DNA from: JANQEU01 sp965242805
Lineage (GTDB): Bacteria; Bacteroidota; Bacteroidia; Cytophagales; Cyclobacteriaceae
Direction of reading: 5' to 3'
Assembly: GCA_965242805.1 (NCBI GenBank)
Contig: CBDETD010000002.1
Location: 3,472,001 to 3,536,000, forward strand
Length of the DNA stretch: 64,000 nucleotides
This document shows positions 52,489 through 62,214 of this stretch, in pieces. Position numbers and translations under genes: made by a program. How positions within the stretch are numbered: position 1 is the stretch's first letter; every line of letters starts with the position of its first letter. Below the pieces are notes generated by a model, which searched no databases, was not told where the DNA came from, and was given only the letters and a program-made list of their open reading frames with translations.

Positions 52489-53544
52489 ATGAATGAAATG
52501 GTCGCACTTGGTGTCATGTCCGGGTCAAGTCTTGACGGTCTGGATGTAAGCTGCTGCACTTATCGCAAAGAGGGTGAAAAGTGGGGTTTTCAATTCATCG
52601 CAGGAGAGACCTTCAAGTTTCCAGACGGGATAATGCGTGAATTGCTCAGGGTCCGATCTTTAAGCGGATTGCAACTCACTGAATTGGATAAAGTCCTTGG
52701 AAAATGGATCGGCAAATCGTGCAAAGCATTTATTGATTCCAAAAACCTGAAGCCAGAACTGATCGGGAGTCATGGTCACACGGTTTTCCATGATGTATCG
52801 AAAGGCCTGACCTTACAGATTGGTAATGGATACGAGATCAGTCTCGAAACGGGAGTTCCAGTGTATTCAGATTTCAGGATGAAGGATATCTTGTTGGGAG
52901 GGCAGGGGGCACCATTGGTTCCAATAGGAGACTATCATCTATTCGAGCATTATGATGCCTGTCTGAATCTTGGTGGTATTGCCAATATTTCCATTAAAAG
53001 AGACAATACGATCTATGCGTACGATGTGGCCCCATGCAATCAGGTATTGAACAAAATAGTGGAGCCGCTGAACGTTGAATTTGATGATGCCGGGAAATTG
53101 GCTCGTACCGGGAAGGTTAGTCAATCCTGGATTGAAGAATTAAGTAGCAATAAATTCTATGATCTCCCTTTCCCAAAGTCGATCTCCAATGAATGGGTTG
53201 CCAAAGAAGTAATCAGTTCAATTCCTACTATGGACCTTGTTGATGCGCTTCATACATTCAACCATTTTATTGCTTCTACGATCACACACGATCTAAATAA
53301 GTTTGGTATTGACAATGTCCTCATAACAGGAGGTGGAGCCTACAATAAGTTTCTGATTGAACTAATGAAAGAAATGGTACCATCGATGGATCTTGATGTT
53401 CCTGATCCTTACCTCATTGATTTCAAGGAGGCGATAGTAATTGGCCTAATGGGTATATTAAGACATCGCGGAGAAATCAACGTCCTGAGCTCTGTAACGG
53501 GAGCAAGTCGGGACTCCTGTTCGGGAGCACTTTATTTACCATAA
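52489..53544 (+). CDS. anmK: Anhydro-N-acetylmuramic acid kinase
   Basis: A 351-residue kinase of peptidoglycan recycling. Motifs in order: LGVMSGSSLDGLDVSCCTY, LIGSHGHTVFHDV, YSDFRMKDILLGGQGAPLVP, LNLGGIANISIK, YDVAPCNQVLN and ITGGGAYNKFLIEL. It opens the anhydro ring and phosphorylates anhMurNAc to MurNAc-6-P, acting in the cytosol. It is divergent from coaX. No murQ etherase is seen nearby. Confidence 0.94.
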   Translation: MNEMVALGVMSGSSLDGLDVSCCTYRKEGEKWGFQFIAGETFKFPDGIMRELLRVRSLSGLQLTELDKVLGKWIGKSCKAFIDSKNLKPELIGSHGHTVFHDVSKGLTLQIGNGYEISLETGVPVYSDFRMKDILLGGQGAPLVPIGDYHLFEHYDACLNLGGIANISIKRDNTIYAYDVAPCNQVLNKIVEPLNVEFDDAGKLARTGKVSQSWIEELSSNKFYDLPFPKSISNEWVAKEVISSIPTMDLVDALHTFNHFIASTITHDLNKFGIDNVLITGGGAYNKFLIELMKEMVPSMDLDVPDPYLIDFKEAIVIGLMGILRHRGEINVLSSVTGASRDSCSGALYLP

Positions 53545-53587
53545 TTACCCGTCAAATGGGTAGTTTTGAGCTTTCAAATAGACACCC

Positions 53588-54838
53588 ATGAAAGATCTCC
53601 TCAAAAAGTTTGAAAACACCAAACCACAAATCGTATTTGAGTGGTCTGATACCGAATCTGAGGCGGAGGGTTGGGTGGTGATCAATTCCCTAAGAGGTGG
53701 AGCTGCAGGGGGTGGGACCCGTATGAGGAAAGGCCTGGATCGACATGAGGTTGAGTCACTGGCAAAGACCATGGAGATCAAGTTTACGATCTCAGGACCA
53801 CAAATTGGTGGAGCTAAATCAGGGATAAATTTCGATCCGCATGATCCACGAAAGCATGATGTTTTGGAGCGATGGTATAAGGCTGTTTATCCTTTATTGA
53901 AAAACTATTACGGAACTGGAGGAGACCTAAATGTAGATGAGATCGGAGAAGTGATTCCTATTACCGAGAGCTATGGCTTATGGCATCCACAGGAGGGGGT
54001 AGTAAACGGTCATTACAATGCCCCAAAACCAGAAAAGATCCATATGATTGGCAGGTTGCGTCAAGGTGTATCCAAGACCATTGAAGATCATGAATACACC
54101 CCCACCACGTACCAAAACCAAGTCATCGAGAAGAAATATACAGTAGCTGACATGATCACAGGATTTGGGGTTGCCGAATCTGTGAAGCATTATTATGACA
54201 TATGGGGAGGTGATGTCTCCGAAAAGAAAGCAATCATCCAAGGGTGGGGAAATGTTGGAGCAACCGCAGCACTTTATCTGACTAAATACGGCGTGAAAGT
54301 CGTAGGTATCCTGGACAAATTTGGTGGGATCATTTCGGAGAAAGGCCTGCAGCTTCCGGATATTAAGAAGTTATTCCTTGAAAGGGACGGGAATAAATTG
54401 ATTTCCGAAGACATGATCCCTTTTGAGGAATGCAATTGGCGAATATGGGATATTGGAGCTCATATATTTGTTCCAGCAGCTGCTTCAAGATTGGTTTCAA
54501 AGCAGCAGGCTACCAAGATGATCAATAATGATCTGGAAGTCGTGGCTTGTGGAGCAAACGTGCCATTTCAGGATGAGGAGATCTTTTACGGCCCTATTGC
54601 TGAATATGTTGACCACAATGTGGCATTGATTTCAGATTTTATTGCCAACTGTGGGATGGCAAGAACTTTCGCATATTTGATGGACCCTGAAAATGACACG
54701 AAAATTACTGATGATGACATTTTCCATGATATATCTAATACCATTAAAGAGGCACTTGAACAAATTCATAACAAGAATAAAAGCAACATAAAACTTGCTG
54801 AAACTGCATTCCAAATTGCCCTTGAGCAATTAATTTGA
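53588..54838 (+). CDS. Glu/Leu/Phe/Val-family amino acid dehydrogenase
   Basis: A 416-residue NAD(P)-dependent dehydrogenase. The dimerisation/catalytic N-terminal part has Lys65 (TMEIKFTISG) and Lys77 in IGGAKSGINFDPHDPRKH, the positions used for catalysis in this family. The Rossmann part has IIQGWGNVGATAALYLTKYG, and the end has ANCGMARTFAYLM. Members interconvert amino acids and 2-oxo acids; the exact substrate (glutamate or leucine-type) cannot be decided. It starts 43 bases after anmK and is probably separate. Confidence 0.88.
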   Translation: MKDLLKKFENTKPQIVFEWSDTESEAEGWVVINSLRGGAAGGGTRMRKGLDRHEVESLAKTMEIKFTISGPQIGGAKSGINFDPHDPRKHDVLERWYKAVYPLLKNYYGTGGDLNVDEIGEVIPITESYGLWHPQEGVVNGHYNAPKPEKIHMIGRLRQGVSKTIEDHEYTPTTYQNQVIEKKYTVADMITGFGVAESVKHYYDIWGGDVSEKKAIIQGWGNVGATAALYLTKYGVKVVGILDKFGGIISEKGLQLPDIKKLFLERDGNKLISEDMIPFEECNWRIWDIGAHIFVPAAASRLVSKQQATKMINNDLEVVACGANVPFQDEEIFYGPIAEYVDHNVALISDFIANCGMARTFAYLMDPENDTKITDDDIFHDISNTIKEALEQIHNKNKSNIKLAETAFQIALEQLI

Positions 54839-54915
54839 TTCGTTGAATTTGGTTTTAAGAGTCCGAATGACTTTTTTAGTGAAAGGAACCACCTAAGTTC
54901 GGACCTAATAATTCA

Positions 54916-56397
54916 ATGAATCCACTTAAAGTTATTTTCATTTCCATGCTTTTAGGAGCTGCGTTATTGCTTGCAGTACCGGCGATGGCAGTGGATTCAG
55001 AAATGACAAATGCCAGTGTTGAATTAGCTGTAGATTCTGATTCAAGTGGTGGTGATCACCATGGTGAGGCTCCGGCTGGCTGGAGTGTATTTCCATTTGT
55101 CATGCTGTTGCTGATGATTGCAACAGGGCCACTTTTCTACGAACACTTCTGGCACAAATCATATCCAATGATAGCCATGACCCTGGCTGCCCTGGTGGTG
55201 ATCTACTACGTTTTTGCATTGCATAATGTACACAGCCCCATTCACGCTATGGCGGAATACATTCAATTTATTGCCTTGCTTACAGGACTGTATGTAGCCT
55301 CGGGAGGGATCATGATTGTGGTTGACAAGGACGCTAAACCTGCAACCAATGTTGCAATACTTGCCATTGGAGCAGTCATCGCCAACGTCATCGGGACAAC
55401 AGGGGCGTCGATGTTGTTGATACGACCATTTATAAGGCTCAACAGACACCGGATAAAACCGTATCATATAATCTTCTTCATATTTATCGTTTCCAACATT
55501 GGAGGCTGTCTCACACCCATTGGGGACCCGCCTCTCTTTCTTGGATTTCTCAAAGGGGTGCCTTTTTTCTGGACCCTGACAAATAACTTCATTCCATGGG
55601 CGTTTGGTGTGATCTTCCTGCTTGGAGTATTCTTCTATTTTGATAAAAGCAATAAGACAATTTTCGAATTGGATGAAGAAAGTTCTGCTGAACCTACGAA
55701 TAAAGTAGGTATTCGGGGGACTAGAAACTTCGTATGGCTAACGATCATTGTGGGTTCGGTTTTCCTTGATCCAAATGTGTTTGACTGGGTGCCTGGGATT
55801 GAATATGAAGGTCAGAAATTCTCATTCATAAGGGAGATCATAATGCTCAGTTGCGCTTTCCTTTCCTACAAATTCGCTGATAAAGAATCCTTGCAGGGTA
55901 ATGAATTTAATTTTGAACCTATTAGGGAGGTCGCATTCATATTCGTGGGAATATTCGGAACTATGATGCCCGCATTGGAACTGGTCAGCAACTATGCACA
56001 ATCACCTGAGGGTAATGCGCTCATTTCTCATAATACCCTTTATTGGGGGACGGGTCTGCTTTCGGGTTTTCTCGACAATGCACCCACTTACATCAATTTC
56101 CTAACTGCGGGAATGGCTTCTGACGGAGCCAGTATCCTTAAACTTGATGAAGTGATCAAGTATGCAGCAGGTGAATTCCCGAATTCAATCATAGAGCTCA
56201 GAGCAATCTCTGTGGCGGCGGTCTTCTTTGGTGCGATGACCTACATCGGGAACGGACCCAATTTCATGGTAAAATCAATAGCCGAACAGGTGGGGATCAA
56301 AATGCCTTCTTTCTTCGGTTACATGATCAGATATTCGATTCCCATATTGCTGCCTCTTTTCTTCGTGGTGTGGCTAATTTTCTTTGCCTTCTTCTAG
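54916..56397 (+). CDS. nhaD: Sodium:proton antiporter, NhaD type
   Basis: A 493-residue membrane protein, probably with a signal-like N-terminus (IFISMLLGAALLLAVPAMAV) and about twelve further hydrophobic segments. The NhaD-specific features are NIGGCLTPIGDPPLFLGFLK near the centre, FVGIFGTMMPALELVSNYAQ and the FLDNAPTYINFLTAGMA segment. It exchanges Na+ for H+, fitting a marine or salt-exposed organism. Its stop overlaps the convergent aspartate kinase stop by four bases. Confidence 0.93.
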   Translation: MNPLKVIFISMLLGAALLLAVPAMAVDSEMTNASVELAVDSDSSGGDHHGEAPAGWSVFPFVMLLLMIATGPLFYEHFWHKSYPMIAMTLAALVVIYYVFALHNVHSPIHAMAEYIQFIALLTGLYVASGGIMIVVDKDAKPATNVAILAIGAVIANVIGTTGASMLLIRPFIRLNRHRIKPYHIIFFIFIVSNIGGCLTPIGDPPLFLGFLKGVPFFWTLTNNFIPWAFGVIFLLGVFFYFDKSNKTIFELDEESSAEPTNKVGIRGTRNFVWLTIIVGSVFLDPNVFDWVPGIEYEGQKFSFIREIIMLSCAFLSYKFADKESLQGNEFNFEPIREVAFIFVGIFGTMMPALELVSNYAQSPEGNALISHNTLYWGTGLLSGFLDNAPTYINFLTAGMASDGASILKLDEVIKYAAGEFPNSIIELRAISVAAVFFGAMTYIGNGPNFMVKSIAEQVGIKMPSFFGYMIRYSIPILLPLFFVVWLIFFAFF

Positions 56398-57713
56398 AGC
56401 TCGAAAAGTTCCTTATTCAGGCAAATTAATGCTTCCTTCTTGCTCCTGGTGTCGACCAGGATTGAAATATTATTCCTACTTCCACCGTAGGAGATCATCC
56501 TTACCGGGATGTTTTCGAGTGCCTTGAATATCACTTTACCCACACCTTTGTGTTCCGCAACGAGGTCTCCTACAATACAAATGATAGTCTGATCTCGATC
56601 CACCTCGACTTTTCCAAATGGTTTGATCTCTTCAATGATCTCCTCCAAATGTTCAGGATTATCGATCGAGAGTGAAACGGCAATTTCCGATGTGGTGATC
56701 ATATCTATGGGTGTTCTATATTTTTCGAAAACTTCAAACACTTTTCTCAAAAATCCAAAGGCAAGGATCATCCTTGAAGATTTGATCTTAATGGCTGTGA
56801 TCCCGTCCTTGGCGGCAATAGCCTTCACGGCCTCAGGAGATTGCTTAGAGTTGATCAAAGTACCATGAGCATTTGGATTCATGGTGTTTTTGATACGAAC
56901 GGGTATGTCTGATGCCTGTGCTGGAATGATGCAATGAGGATGAAGGATCTTAGCACCAAAATAGGCGAGCTCACTGGCCTCCTCGAATGACAGATGAGAA
57001 ATTGGCTTGGTTTTCTCCACAACCCTCGGATCATTATTGTGCATTCCATCAATATCCGTCCAGATTTGAACTTCTTCGCATTTCAGGGCTGCACCGATCA
57101 ATGTGGCACTGTAGTCACTTCCACCTCGTTTTAAGTTATCAATACCACCATTGGAGTTTCTGCAAATAAACCCTTGCGTTACAAAGAGAGAACTTTCTGA
57201 ATGTTGTGAGAGGATGTGATTCAGCTTTGTGGATATCGTAGGGATATCAGGCTCTCCATGTTCATCGAGCTGCATGAAATCAGCAGCCATCAGGAGCTGG
57301 GACGGGCAATCAATTTCCACCAGGTAAAGGTTAAAAAGCTTGGTGGAAACCAACTCACCCTGAACGACCACAACTTTTTCGATTTGTGGCAGGTATGGTT
57401 GAGATATCAACCGCTCAATTTCCTGGAAGTGCCGATTGATGATCTCTCCAGCCATCAAGCTTTTTTCGCTGGATACATAGAACTCCTCAAGAAATACGGA
57501 GTAGCTGGACTTGAGATATCGAAGGTGATTGAGAGCCGCATTTTGGTCTCCATTTCTAAAATATCCCAGGACTTCCACCAGAGAATTGGTAGTACCGACA
57601 ACCGCTGATAAGACTACGATCAGGTCTTCTTTGAAATCACGGATCAAGCCCGCAATATGTTTCATCCGTTCAGGTGTTCCGACGGAAGTACCTCCAAATT
57701 TGATTACCTTCAC
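56394..57713 (-). CDS. lysC: Aspartate kinase
   Basis: A 439-residue monofunctional kinase, GTG start. The catalytic part has MKVIKFGGTSVGTPERMK, FVTQGFICRN, LKRGGSDYSATLIGAALKCE and VQIWTDIDGMHNNDPRVVE. The C-terminal part has two ACT-like domains (AVSLSIDNPEHLEEIIEEI and ISYGGSRNNISILVD) for feedback control. It phosphorylates aspartate to start lysine, threonine and methionine synthesis. It lies two bases from the ribH stop on the same strand, so they are probably co-transcribed. Confidence 0.93.
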   Translation of the reverse strand: MKVIKFGGTSVGTPERMKHIAGLIRDFKEDLIVVLSAVVGTTNSLVEVLGYFRNGDQNAALNHLRYLKSSYSVFLEEFYVSSEKSLMAGEIINRHFQEIERLISQPYLPQIEKVVVVQGELVSTKLFNLYLVEIDCPSQLLMAADFMQLDEHGEPDIPTISTKLNHILSQHSESSLFVTQGFICRNSNGGIDNLKRGGSDYSATLIGAALKCEEVQIWTDIDGMHNNDPRVVEKTKPISHLSFEEASELAYFGAKILHPHCIIPAQASDIPVRIKNTMNPNAHGTLINSKQSPEAVKAIAAKDGITAIKIKSSRMILAFGFLRKVFEVFEKYRTPIDMITTSEIAVSLSIDNPEHLEEIIEEIKPFGKVEVDRDQTIICIVGDLVAEHKGVGKVIFKALENIPVRMISYGGSRNNISILVDTRSKKEALICLNKELFEL

Positions 57714-57715
57714 CT

Positions 57716-58195
57716 TTACCTGATGGTTAACATTTTAGCAGCAGTAGCTGCTGCCTCATCTCCCTTATTACCATGCTTACCACCGGCCCGTTCCAACGCC
57801 TGTTTCTGATTGTCTGTGGTCAATACCCCGAAAATGACGGGTTTGTTGTATTTCAATCCAACATTGGTAAGACCATTTGCTACTGCATCACATATGAAAT
57901 CAAAATGCCTTGTCTCACCCTGGATCACACAACCAAGACATATGACTGCATCGATTCCATCCTTTTCTGCCATCCACTGGGCTCCAAGGCTCAGCTCAAA
58001 GCTTCCCGGCACATTGATCCTTTCAATATTTTGTTTAGCTGCTCCAAGCTCTATCAAGGTTTTGACAGCGCCAGCATACAATGACTCCGTTACCTCTTGA
58101 TTCCATTCGGAAACAACAATGGCAAAGTGATATTTGGAAATATCTGAAATATCAGAAGTGTTAATGTCGCTAAGATTTTTGTTAGATGTGGCCAT
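57716..58195 (-). CDS. ribH: 6,7-dimethyl-8-ribityllumazine synthase
   Basis: A 159-residue enzyme that condenses the pyrimidine and butanone-phosphate precursors to lumazine, the penultimate step of riboflavin synthesis. Motifs are FAIVVSEWNQEVTESLYAGA, VPGSFELSLGAQWMAEKDG, VICLGCVIQGETRHFDFIC and PVIFGVLTTDNQKQALERAG, with the catalytic His in ETRHFDF. The ATG lies just after an intrinsic terminator of the TPR gene upstream. The N-terminal ~20 residues are a Ser/Asn-rich extension. Confidence 0.94.
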   Translation of the reverse strand: MATSNKNLSDINTSDISDISKYHFAIVVSEWNQEVTESLYAGAVKTLIELGAAKQNIERINVPGSFELSLGAQWMAEKDGIDAVICLGCVIQGETRHFDFICDAVANGLTNVGLKYNKPVIFGVLTTDNQKQALERAGGKHGNKGDEAAATAAKMLTIR

Positions 58196-58200
58196 AAATG

Positions 58201-58232
58201 AAAAAAGGGATAAAGTTATGCAACCTTATCCC
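58201..58232 (-). terminator. Intrinsic terminator between the TPR gene and ribH
   Basis: On the minus strand GGGATAA and TTATCCC form a 7-bp perfect stem around a 12-base loop, followed by six T. It lies ~26 bases after the TPR-gene stop and immediately before ribH. Confidence 0.75.
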
Positions 58233-58257
58233 CTGGTTTAAAATTTTTAAGGTTGCT

Positions 58258-58962
58258 TTATTCGGCCATCATACCCTCCAACCTGGCTTTCTGTTTTTGA
58301 GCAGATTGATATAGGGAAGATGACTTATAATCATCCAGGATAATGTTGTAGGTACTTAAGGCATCATTGAGCTGCCCGTTTTGTTCATAGGCGAGTGCTA
58401 ATTTTGACAAATAACCCGGGGTGAATTGCTCATTGGGTTTATATTCAGCTGCCTTCTTGAAATTTACAATTCCGTTTTCCAGATCATCAAGTTCAACATA
58501 CGCATCTCCAACCAAAGAATATGCCCGAGCCTGTAGTAAGATATCCGAACTTGAAAAATCATTCAGGTATCGAATAGCGCTTTCATAATCCCCAAGCTTC
58601 ATATAAACAGATCCGGCATAGAACATGGATAGGTTAGATGCATTGGTCCCGGAATAAATGTCTATAATGTCAAGAAATCCATAGTTATTGCCATCTCCAT
58701 TCAAAGCCTTTCCCAAACTATCAGCTTCATAATAATAAACCGCCTGAAACATTTCTGTTTGGGCTTCCTGATTTCTGTTGCCAATGATGTAGTTGTACAC
58801 CAGAAATGCCAATGCGACGAGCATGATGACTCCACCCACACCGAAAACCACATTTTGGTTTTTCTTATTGTTGAAGAATTCCTCTGCCTTAGATACTATC
58901 GCATCGGGATTTTCAATCAAATCAAGTCCCTCGTTTTCGGGCTTCTTCTTGGTTTTCGTCAT
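58258..58962 (-). CDS. Membrane-anchored tetratricopeptide-repeat protein
   Basis: About 234 residues from ATG 58962; the frame opens 8 codons earlier at TTG, but MTKTKKKPENEG is the better start. One hydrophobic segment (VVFGVGGVIMLVALAFLVYN) near residues 37-56 follows a basic N-terminus, so the rest faces the periplasm. TPR units cover ~110-234 (GDYESAIRYLNDFSSSDIL, ENGIVNFKKAAEYKPNEQF, DALSTYNIILDDYKSSSLY). The layout resembles YfgM-type proteins, which work with PpiD at the Sec translocon. An intrinsic terminator follows. Confidence 0.85.
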   Translation of the reverse strand: MTKTKKKPENEGLDLIENPDAIVSKAEEFFNNKKNQNVVFGVGGVIMLVALAFLVYNYIIGNRNQEAQTEMFQAVYYYEADSLGKALNGDGNNYGFLDIIDIYSGTNASNLSMFYAGSVYMKLGDYESAIRYLNDFSSSDILLQARAYSLVGDAYVELDDLENGIVNFKKAAEYKPNEQFTPGYLSKLALAYEQNGQLNDALSTYNIILDDYKSSSLYQSAQKQKARLEGMMAE

Positions 58963-59010
58963 TGATTTTGAAATTTGAGACCGCAAAGATAAGAGATTAT
59001 GACAAATCTC

Positions 59011-60036
59011 TTACTCCGTGATGAAAGGATAGTTTTGATCAGCATATACGTCGGTATAAGCTTCCTGCTTATCAGGGAATGGGGATTCCTCGGAAAACTT
59101 CACCGTTTCAAGTACTCTCTCCTTTATTGCATTGTCAATGTTCTTCAATTCTTCCTCTGTGCTGTATTTATTATCGAGGATTGCTTTTTTGACTTGCTCG
59201 ATCGGATCCCGCATTTTATATGCCTCTACCTCTTCCTTTGTTCGGTATTTGGCAGGGTCTGACATAGAGTGGCCTTTATAACGATATGTCCTGAACTCAA
59301 GCAATGTGGGACCCTTCCCCTTTCGTGCACGATCTGCTGCTTCCGCGACTGCGTTGTGTACGTCTTCCACTTTCATTGCATCAATGGCGCTGGAAGGTAT
59401 ATGATAAGCATCTCCAAGCATGAAAAGCTCTGTCACGTTAGAGGTTCGTTGCACGGATGTTCCCATGGCATACCCGTTGTTTTCGATAGCGAAGATCACG
59501 GGCAGATCGTAAGTCATGGCGAGGTTAAGAGATTCATGGAAAGCACCTTGTCGTACAGCACCGTCACCCATGTAGCAGATGCAAAGGTTATCCGAACCCT
59601 TATACTTTTCTGCAAAAGCAATCCCTATTCCTAGTGGGATCTGGCCGCCAACAATACCATGCCCTCCCATAAAATGGACCTCTTTGTCAAACATATGCAT
59701 TGAACCACCTTTCCCCTTAGAGACCCCTGTGGCTTTGCCAAACAACTCGGCCATTATATATTTAGGATCAGTGCCCAAAGCAATGGGGTGGGCGTGATCC
59801 CGATAGGCTGTAATATATTTATCACCTTCTTTCAATGCCGACACAGAACCAGCTGCACATGCTTCCTGTCCTATGTACAAATGGCAGAAACCCCTGATCT
59901 TCTGCTGGCCATAAAGCTGACCTGCTTTTTCCTCGAACCTTCTCATAAGCATCATAGACTCATACCATTCCATGTATTGCTCTTTTGAAAACTTGGTTTT
60001 TTTAGCTTTCGGTGCAGGTGCTGTTTTTGTTGCCAT
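59011..60036 (-). CDS. pdhA: Pyruvate dehydrogenase E1 component, alpha subunit
   Basis: A 341-residue thiamine diphosphate enzyme. Key segments are MRRFEEKAGQLYGQQKIRGF, GKGGSMHMFDKEVHFMGGHG, the TPP/Mg motif ICYMGDGAVRQGAFHESLNL ending in IENNGYAMGTSVQRT, and TYRYKGHSMSDPAKYRTKEE with the phosphorylation-loop-like region. It decarboxylates pyruvate with the beta subunit, which is not in the window. The Ala/Lys-rich first 20 residues are an extension. It is divergent from recF across ~96 bases. Confidence 0.93.
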   Translation of the reverse strand: MATKTAPAPKAKKTKFSKEQYMEWYESMMLMRRFEEKAGQLYGQQKIRGFCHLYIGQEACAAGSVSALKEGDKYITAYRDHAHPIALGTDPKYIMAELFGKATGVSKGKGGSMHMFDKEVHFMGGHGIVGGQIPLGIGIAFAEKYKGSDNLCICYMGDGAVRQGAFHESLNLAMTYDLPVIFAIENNGYAMGTSVQRTSNVTELFMLGDAYHIPSSAIDAMKVEDVHNAVAEAADRARKGKGPTLLEFRTYRYKGHSMSDPAKYRTKEEVEAYKMRDPIEQVKKAILDNKYSTEEELKNIDNAIKERVLETVKFSEESPFPDKQEAYTDVYADQNYPFITE

Positions 60037-60132
60037 AATCCTATTCCAATCTATCTAATGTAAAGCGTTAGCTTTGCTAGTTTTAATGAAAGTGTTGCGA
60101 AATTAAGCCAAATTGCTCCTTCCGCAAAATAA

Positions 60133-61233
60133 ATGAAGATCCGAACCCTCAAGCTTATCAACTTCAAAAACCATGAGCAGGTTCAACTGGATTTCAAAAA
60201 ACCAATTGTCAGTTTAGTTGGAATGAATGGTTCCGGAAAAACCAATATTCTGGATGCTATTTATTTATTGGGGAATACAAAAAGTGCATTCAGTTCTTCT
60301 GAAAACCAAAATATAAAACAAGGAGAGCGGTATTACCTTGCCGAAGGATCATTTCACGATTCAGGGGAAACTTCTCAGATAAAATCATACCTGGAGCAAA
60401 ATCAGAAGAGGATCTTTAAATGTGATGACCTGGATTATGAAAGAGTATCGGATCACATTGGCAAAATTCCTGTTGTATTGTCCTGTCCATTTGATACTGA
60501 TATCATTAGGGATTCATCAGAGACCCGCAGGAAGTGGATCGATGGTTGCATATCAATATTGGATTCAAAATACCTCGCAAATTTGATTGGCTTTCAAAGG
60601 GTATTGCGACAGAGAAACTCCCTTTTAAAACAAATGAGTGGAGTCGGTAATGCCAGCGAAATGGCTCTTCTCGACACATATGATGATCAGGTGATCACAC
60701 ATTCCATATCCATATCAAAGGATAGGGCAGAATTCATAAAAGAATTCCAGCAATATTTTCATCCAAATTTGAAGGCTCTTGTCTCTGACCTTGAGCATTG
60801 CAATATTGAGTTTCGTAGTAGAACTCTGGATGATGGATTTGAAAGCGACTTTAGGAATACCCGGGAGAAGGATATTATCACCCAGCGAACAAACCTCGGT
60901 TCACATCGTGATGAGATTATCTTTAAGATTGAAGGAAATCCAATCAAGAAGTTTGGCTCTCAGGGGCAACAAAAGTCATTCCTCATATCGTTGAGGCTGG
61001 CACAATTTGACTACATTGCCACAAATAAGCGGGTCATTCCAATTCTGCTACTTGACGACATATTTGATAAGCTGGATGACTCCAGAATCTCAAATCTCAT
61101 TGGTATTCTTAAAGATGAGGAAAGGTTTGATCAAGTCATTATTACTGATGCACGAAAAGAAAGAACCAAGTCCTTTTTCGAGGGGGTAGATGATTTGGAG
61201 ATGATTGAAGTAGACAAGTTACATGACAAATAG
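60133..61233 (+). CDS. recF: DNA replication and repair protein RecF
   Basis: A 366-residue SMC-like ATPase. Walker A is VGMNGSGKTNILDAIYLLGN near residues 30-50, the coiled-coil/arm region is in the middle, and the C-terminal ATPase half has GSQGQQKSFLISLRLAQFDY and Walker B ILLLDDIFDKLDDSRISNLI. RecF loads RecA at gaps with RecO and RecR. Its 3' end overlaps the following DUF721 gene by 11 bases, the usual recF-DUF721 arrangement. Confidence 0.94.
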   Translation: MKIRTLKLINFKNHEQVQLDFKKPIVSLVGMNGSGKTNILDAIYLLGNTKSAFSSSENQNIKQGERYYLAEGSFHDSGETSQIKSYLEQNQKRIFKCDDLDYERVSDHIGKIPVVLSCPFDTDIIRDSSETRRKWIDGCISILDSKYLANLIGFQRVLRQRNSLLKQMSGVGNASEMALLDTYDDQVITHSISISKDRAEFIKEFQQYFHPNLKALVSDLEHCNIEFRSRTLDDGFESDFRNTREKDIITQRTNLGSHRDEIIFKIEGNPIKKFGSQGQQKSFLISLRLAQFDYIATNKRVIPILLLDDIFDKLDDSRISNLIGILKDEERFDQVIITDARKERTKSFFEGVDDLEMIEVDKLHDK

Positions 61234-61519
61234 TGGCGACAATACCTATAGTTTTGGTCAGGCTTTTAAAAAATTCCTGAAAGACCAACATCTGGACGAG
61301 AAATACAGCGAAAAGCAACTCATATCCATGTGGGGTGAAATAATGGGCAAACCTATCGCAAACCGGACCACAAAAGTATTTATTGCAAATAAGGTTATGT
61401 ATGTGAAATTGAATTCTGCTCCACTCAAACAGGAATTGTTGCTCGCTAAGGATAAAGTTCTGGATCTTCTTGGGAAGCATGTTGACCTCAGTATTATTGA
61501 GGACATTCGTTTTATTTAG
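61223..61519 (+). CDS. DUF721 (DciA-like) protein
   Basis: A 98-residue protein with the DUF721 pattern: FGQAFKKFLKDQHLDEKYSE, LISMWGEIMGKPIANRTTKV and YVKLNSAPLKQELLLAKDKV. DciA-type members load the replicative helicase in bacteria without DnaC, which fits the overlap with recF. The start overlaps the recF end; its stop overlaps the convergent DUF6048 gene by four bases. Confidence 0.88.
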   Translation: MTNSGDNTYSFGQAFKKFLKDQHLDEKYSEKQLISMWGEIMGKPIANRTTKVFIANKVMYVKLNSAPLKQELLLAKDKVLDLLGKHVDLSIIEDIRFI

Positions 61520-62214
61520 GGTTCAATGGGTTTAGGTGGAATGTACTTTTTGCGGAAAGGAATGGTCCAATAGATGTAATAATCAAATCCTACTGTACCA
61601 CGTAGGATCTCTTTTCCATTTTTCTTATGTCGTCCAAATCCGGGGATGTCCACAGTTTCGAGTTCTCCCTCCCCTTGTAGTGCCTTAAAGAACTTACCTC
61701 GTATTTGATAGCCCATAGTGATGTTTTTGAAGACATGGGCTCTGAGACCAAGGGTCATCTCAAACCATGTCGCCGAAAGATTTTGATTTTCCTCTCTATA
61801 TGTGATAGGCCCCGTGAGACCATTAACAGGGATAGATATCCGATCTTCAAAAGAGGCAAATGCATACCTAACGCCAAAGGAGAGAACACTTCGATGAATA
61901 TTATATGGAATAAGGTCCTGATCGATCCCTACCCGAATGAATGATCCTTCTGATCTGTAATTGAATGACTCCTTTCGATCATTGATCTCATATCCTCCTT
62001 CAAAAACAATAAAATACTTATGTAAGTCAATTTCGGCCATACCTTCATAGGAAGTTCGAAAGTCTGAGATGCCTGATTGTATGATCCGTGAACCATTTAT
62101 ACCTAGTCGAAACATTGAAGGGATCCATTTACCAGGGCCCCATGTCGTCGAATCGAACTGGGCAGTACCTGTAAAACAGGTAAAGATCACTATGAGGCTA
62201 AAGGTAAATTTCAA
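61516..62214 (-). CDS. DUF6048-type predicted outer-membrane protein
   Basis: 232 residues from a TTG start, overlapping the end of the DUF6452 gene by 17 bases. A signal peptide (FSLIVIFTCFTGTAQ) precedes a barrel-like series of strands (MFRLGINGSRIIQSGISDFR, YFIVFEGGYEINDRKESFNY, VGFDYYIYWTIPFRKKYI). The pairing with a DUF6452 lipoprotein next to rimO is a conserved Bacteroidota arrangement as I know it. No function has been established. Confidence 0.75.
   Translation of the reverse strand: MKFTFSLIVIFTCFTGTAQFDSTTWGPGKWIPSMFRLGINGSRIIQSGISDFRTSYEGMAEIDLHKYFIVFEGGYEINDRKESFNYRSEGSFIRVGIDQDLIPYNIHRSVLSFGVRYAFASFEDRISIPVNGLTGPITYREENQNLSATWFEMTLGLRAHVFKNITMGYQIRGKFFKALQGEGELETVDIPGFGRHKKNGKEILRGTVGFDYYIYWTIPFRKKYIPPKPIEP

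Noticed and set aside
54838..54916. GTCCGAA...TTCGGAC inverted pair before nhaD as a riboswitch or terminator
   Set aside because: The stem is only seven bases with a loop of more than 30, and no known aptamer pattern is visible.
60037..60132. TAGCTTTG in the pdhA-recF gap as a Bacteroidota -7 promoter element (TAnnTTTG)
   Set aside because: It matches the -7 pattern but I see no TTG-type -33 element at the right distance, so the call is not supported.
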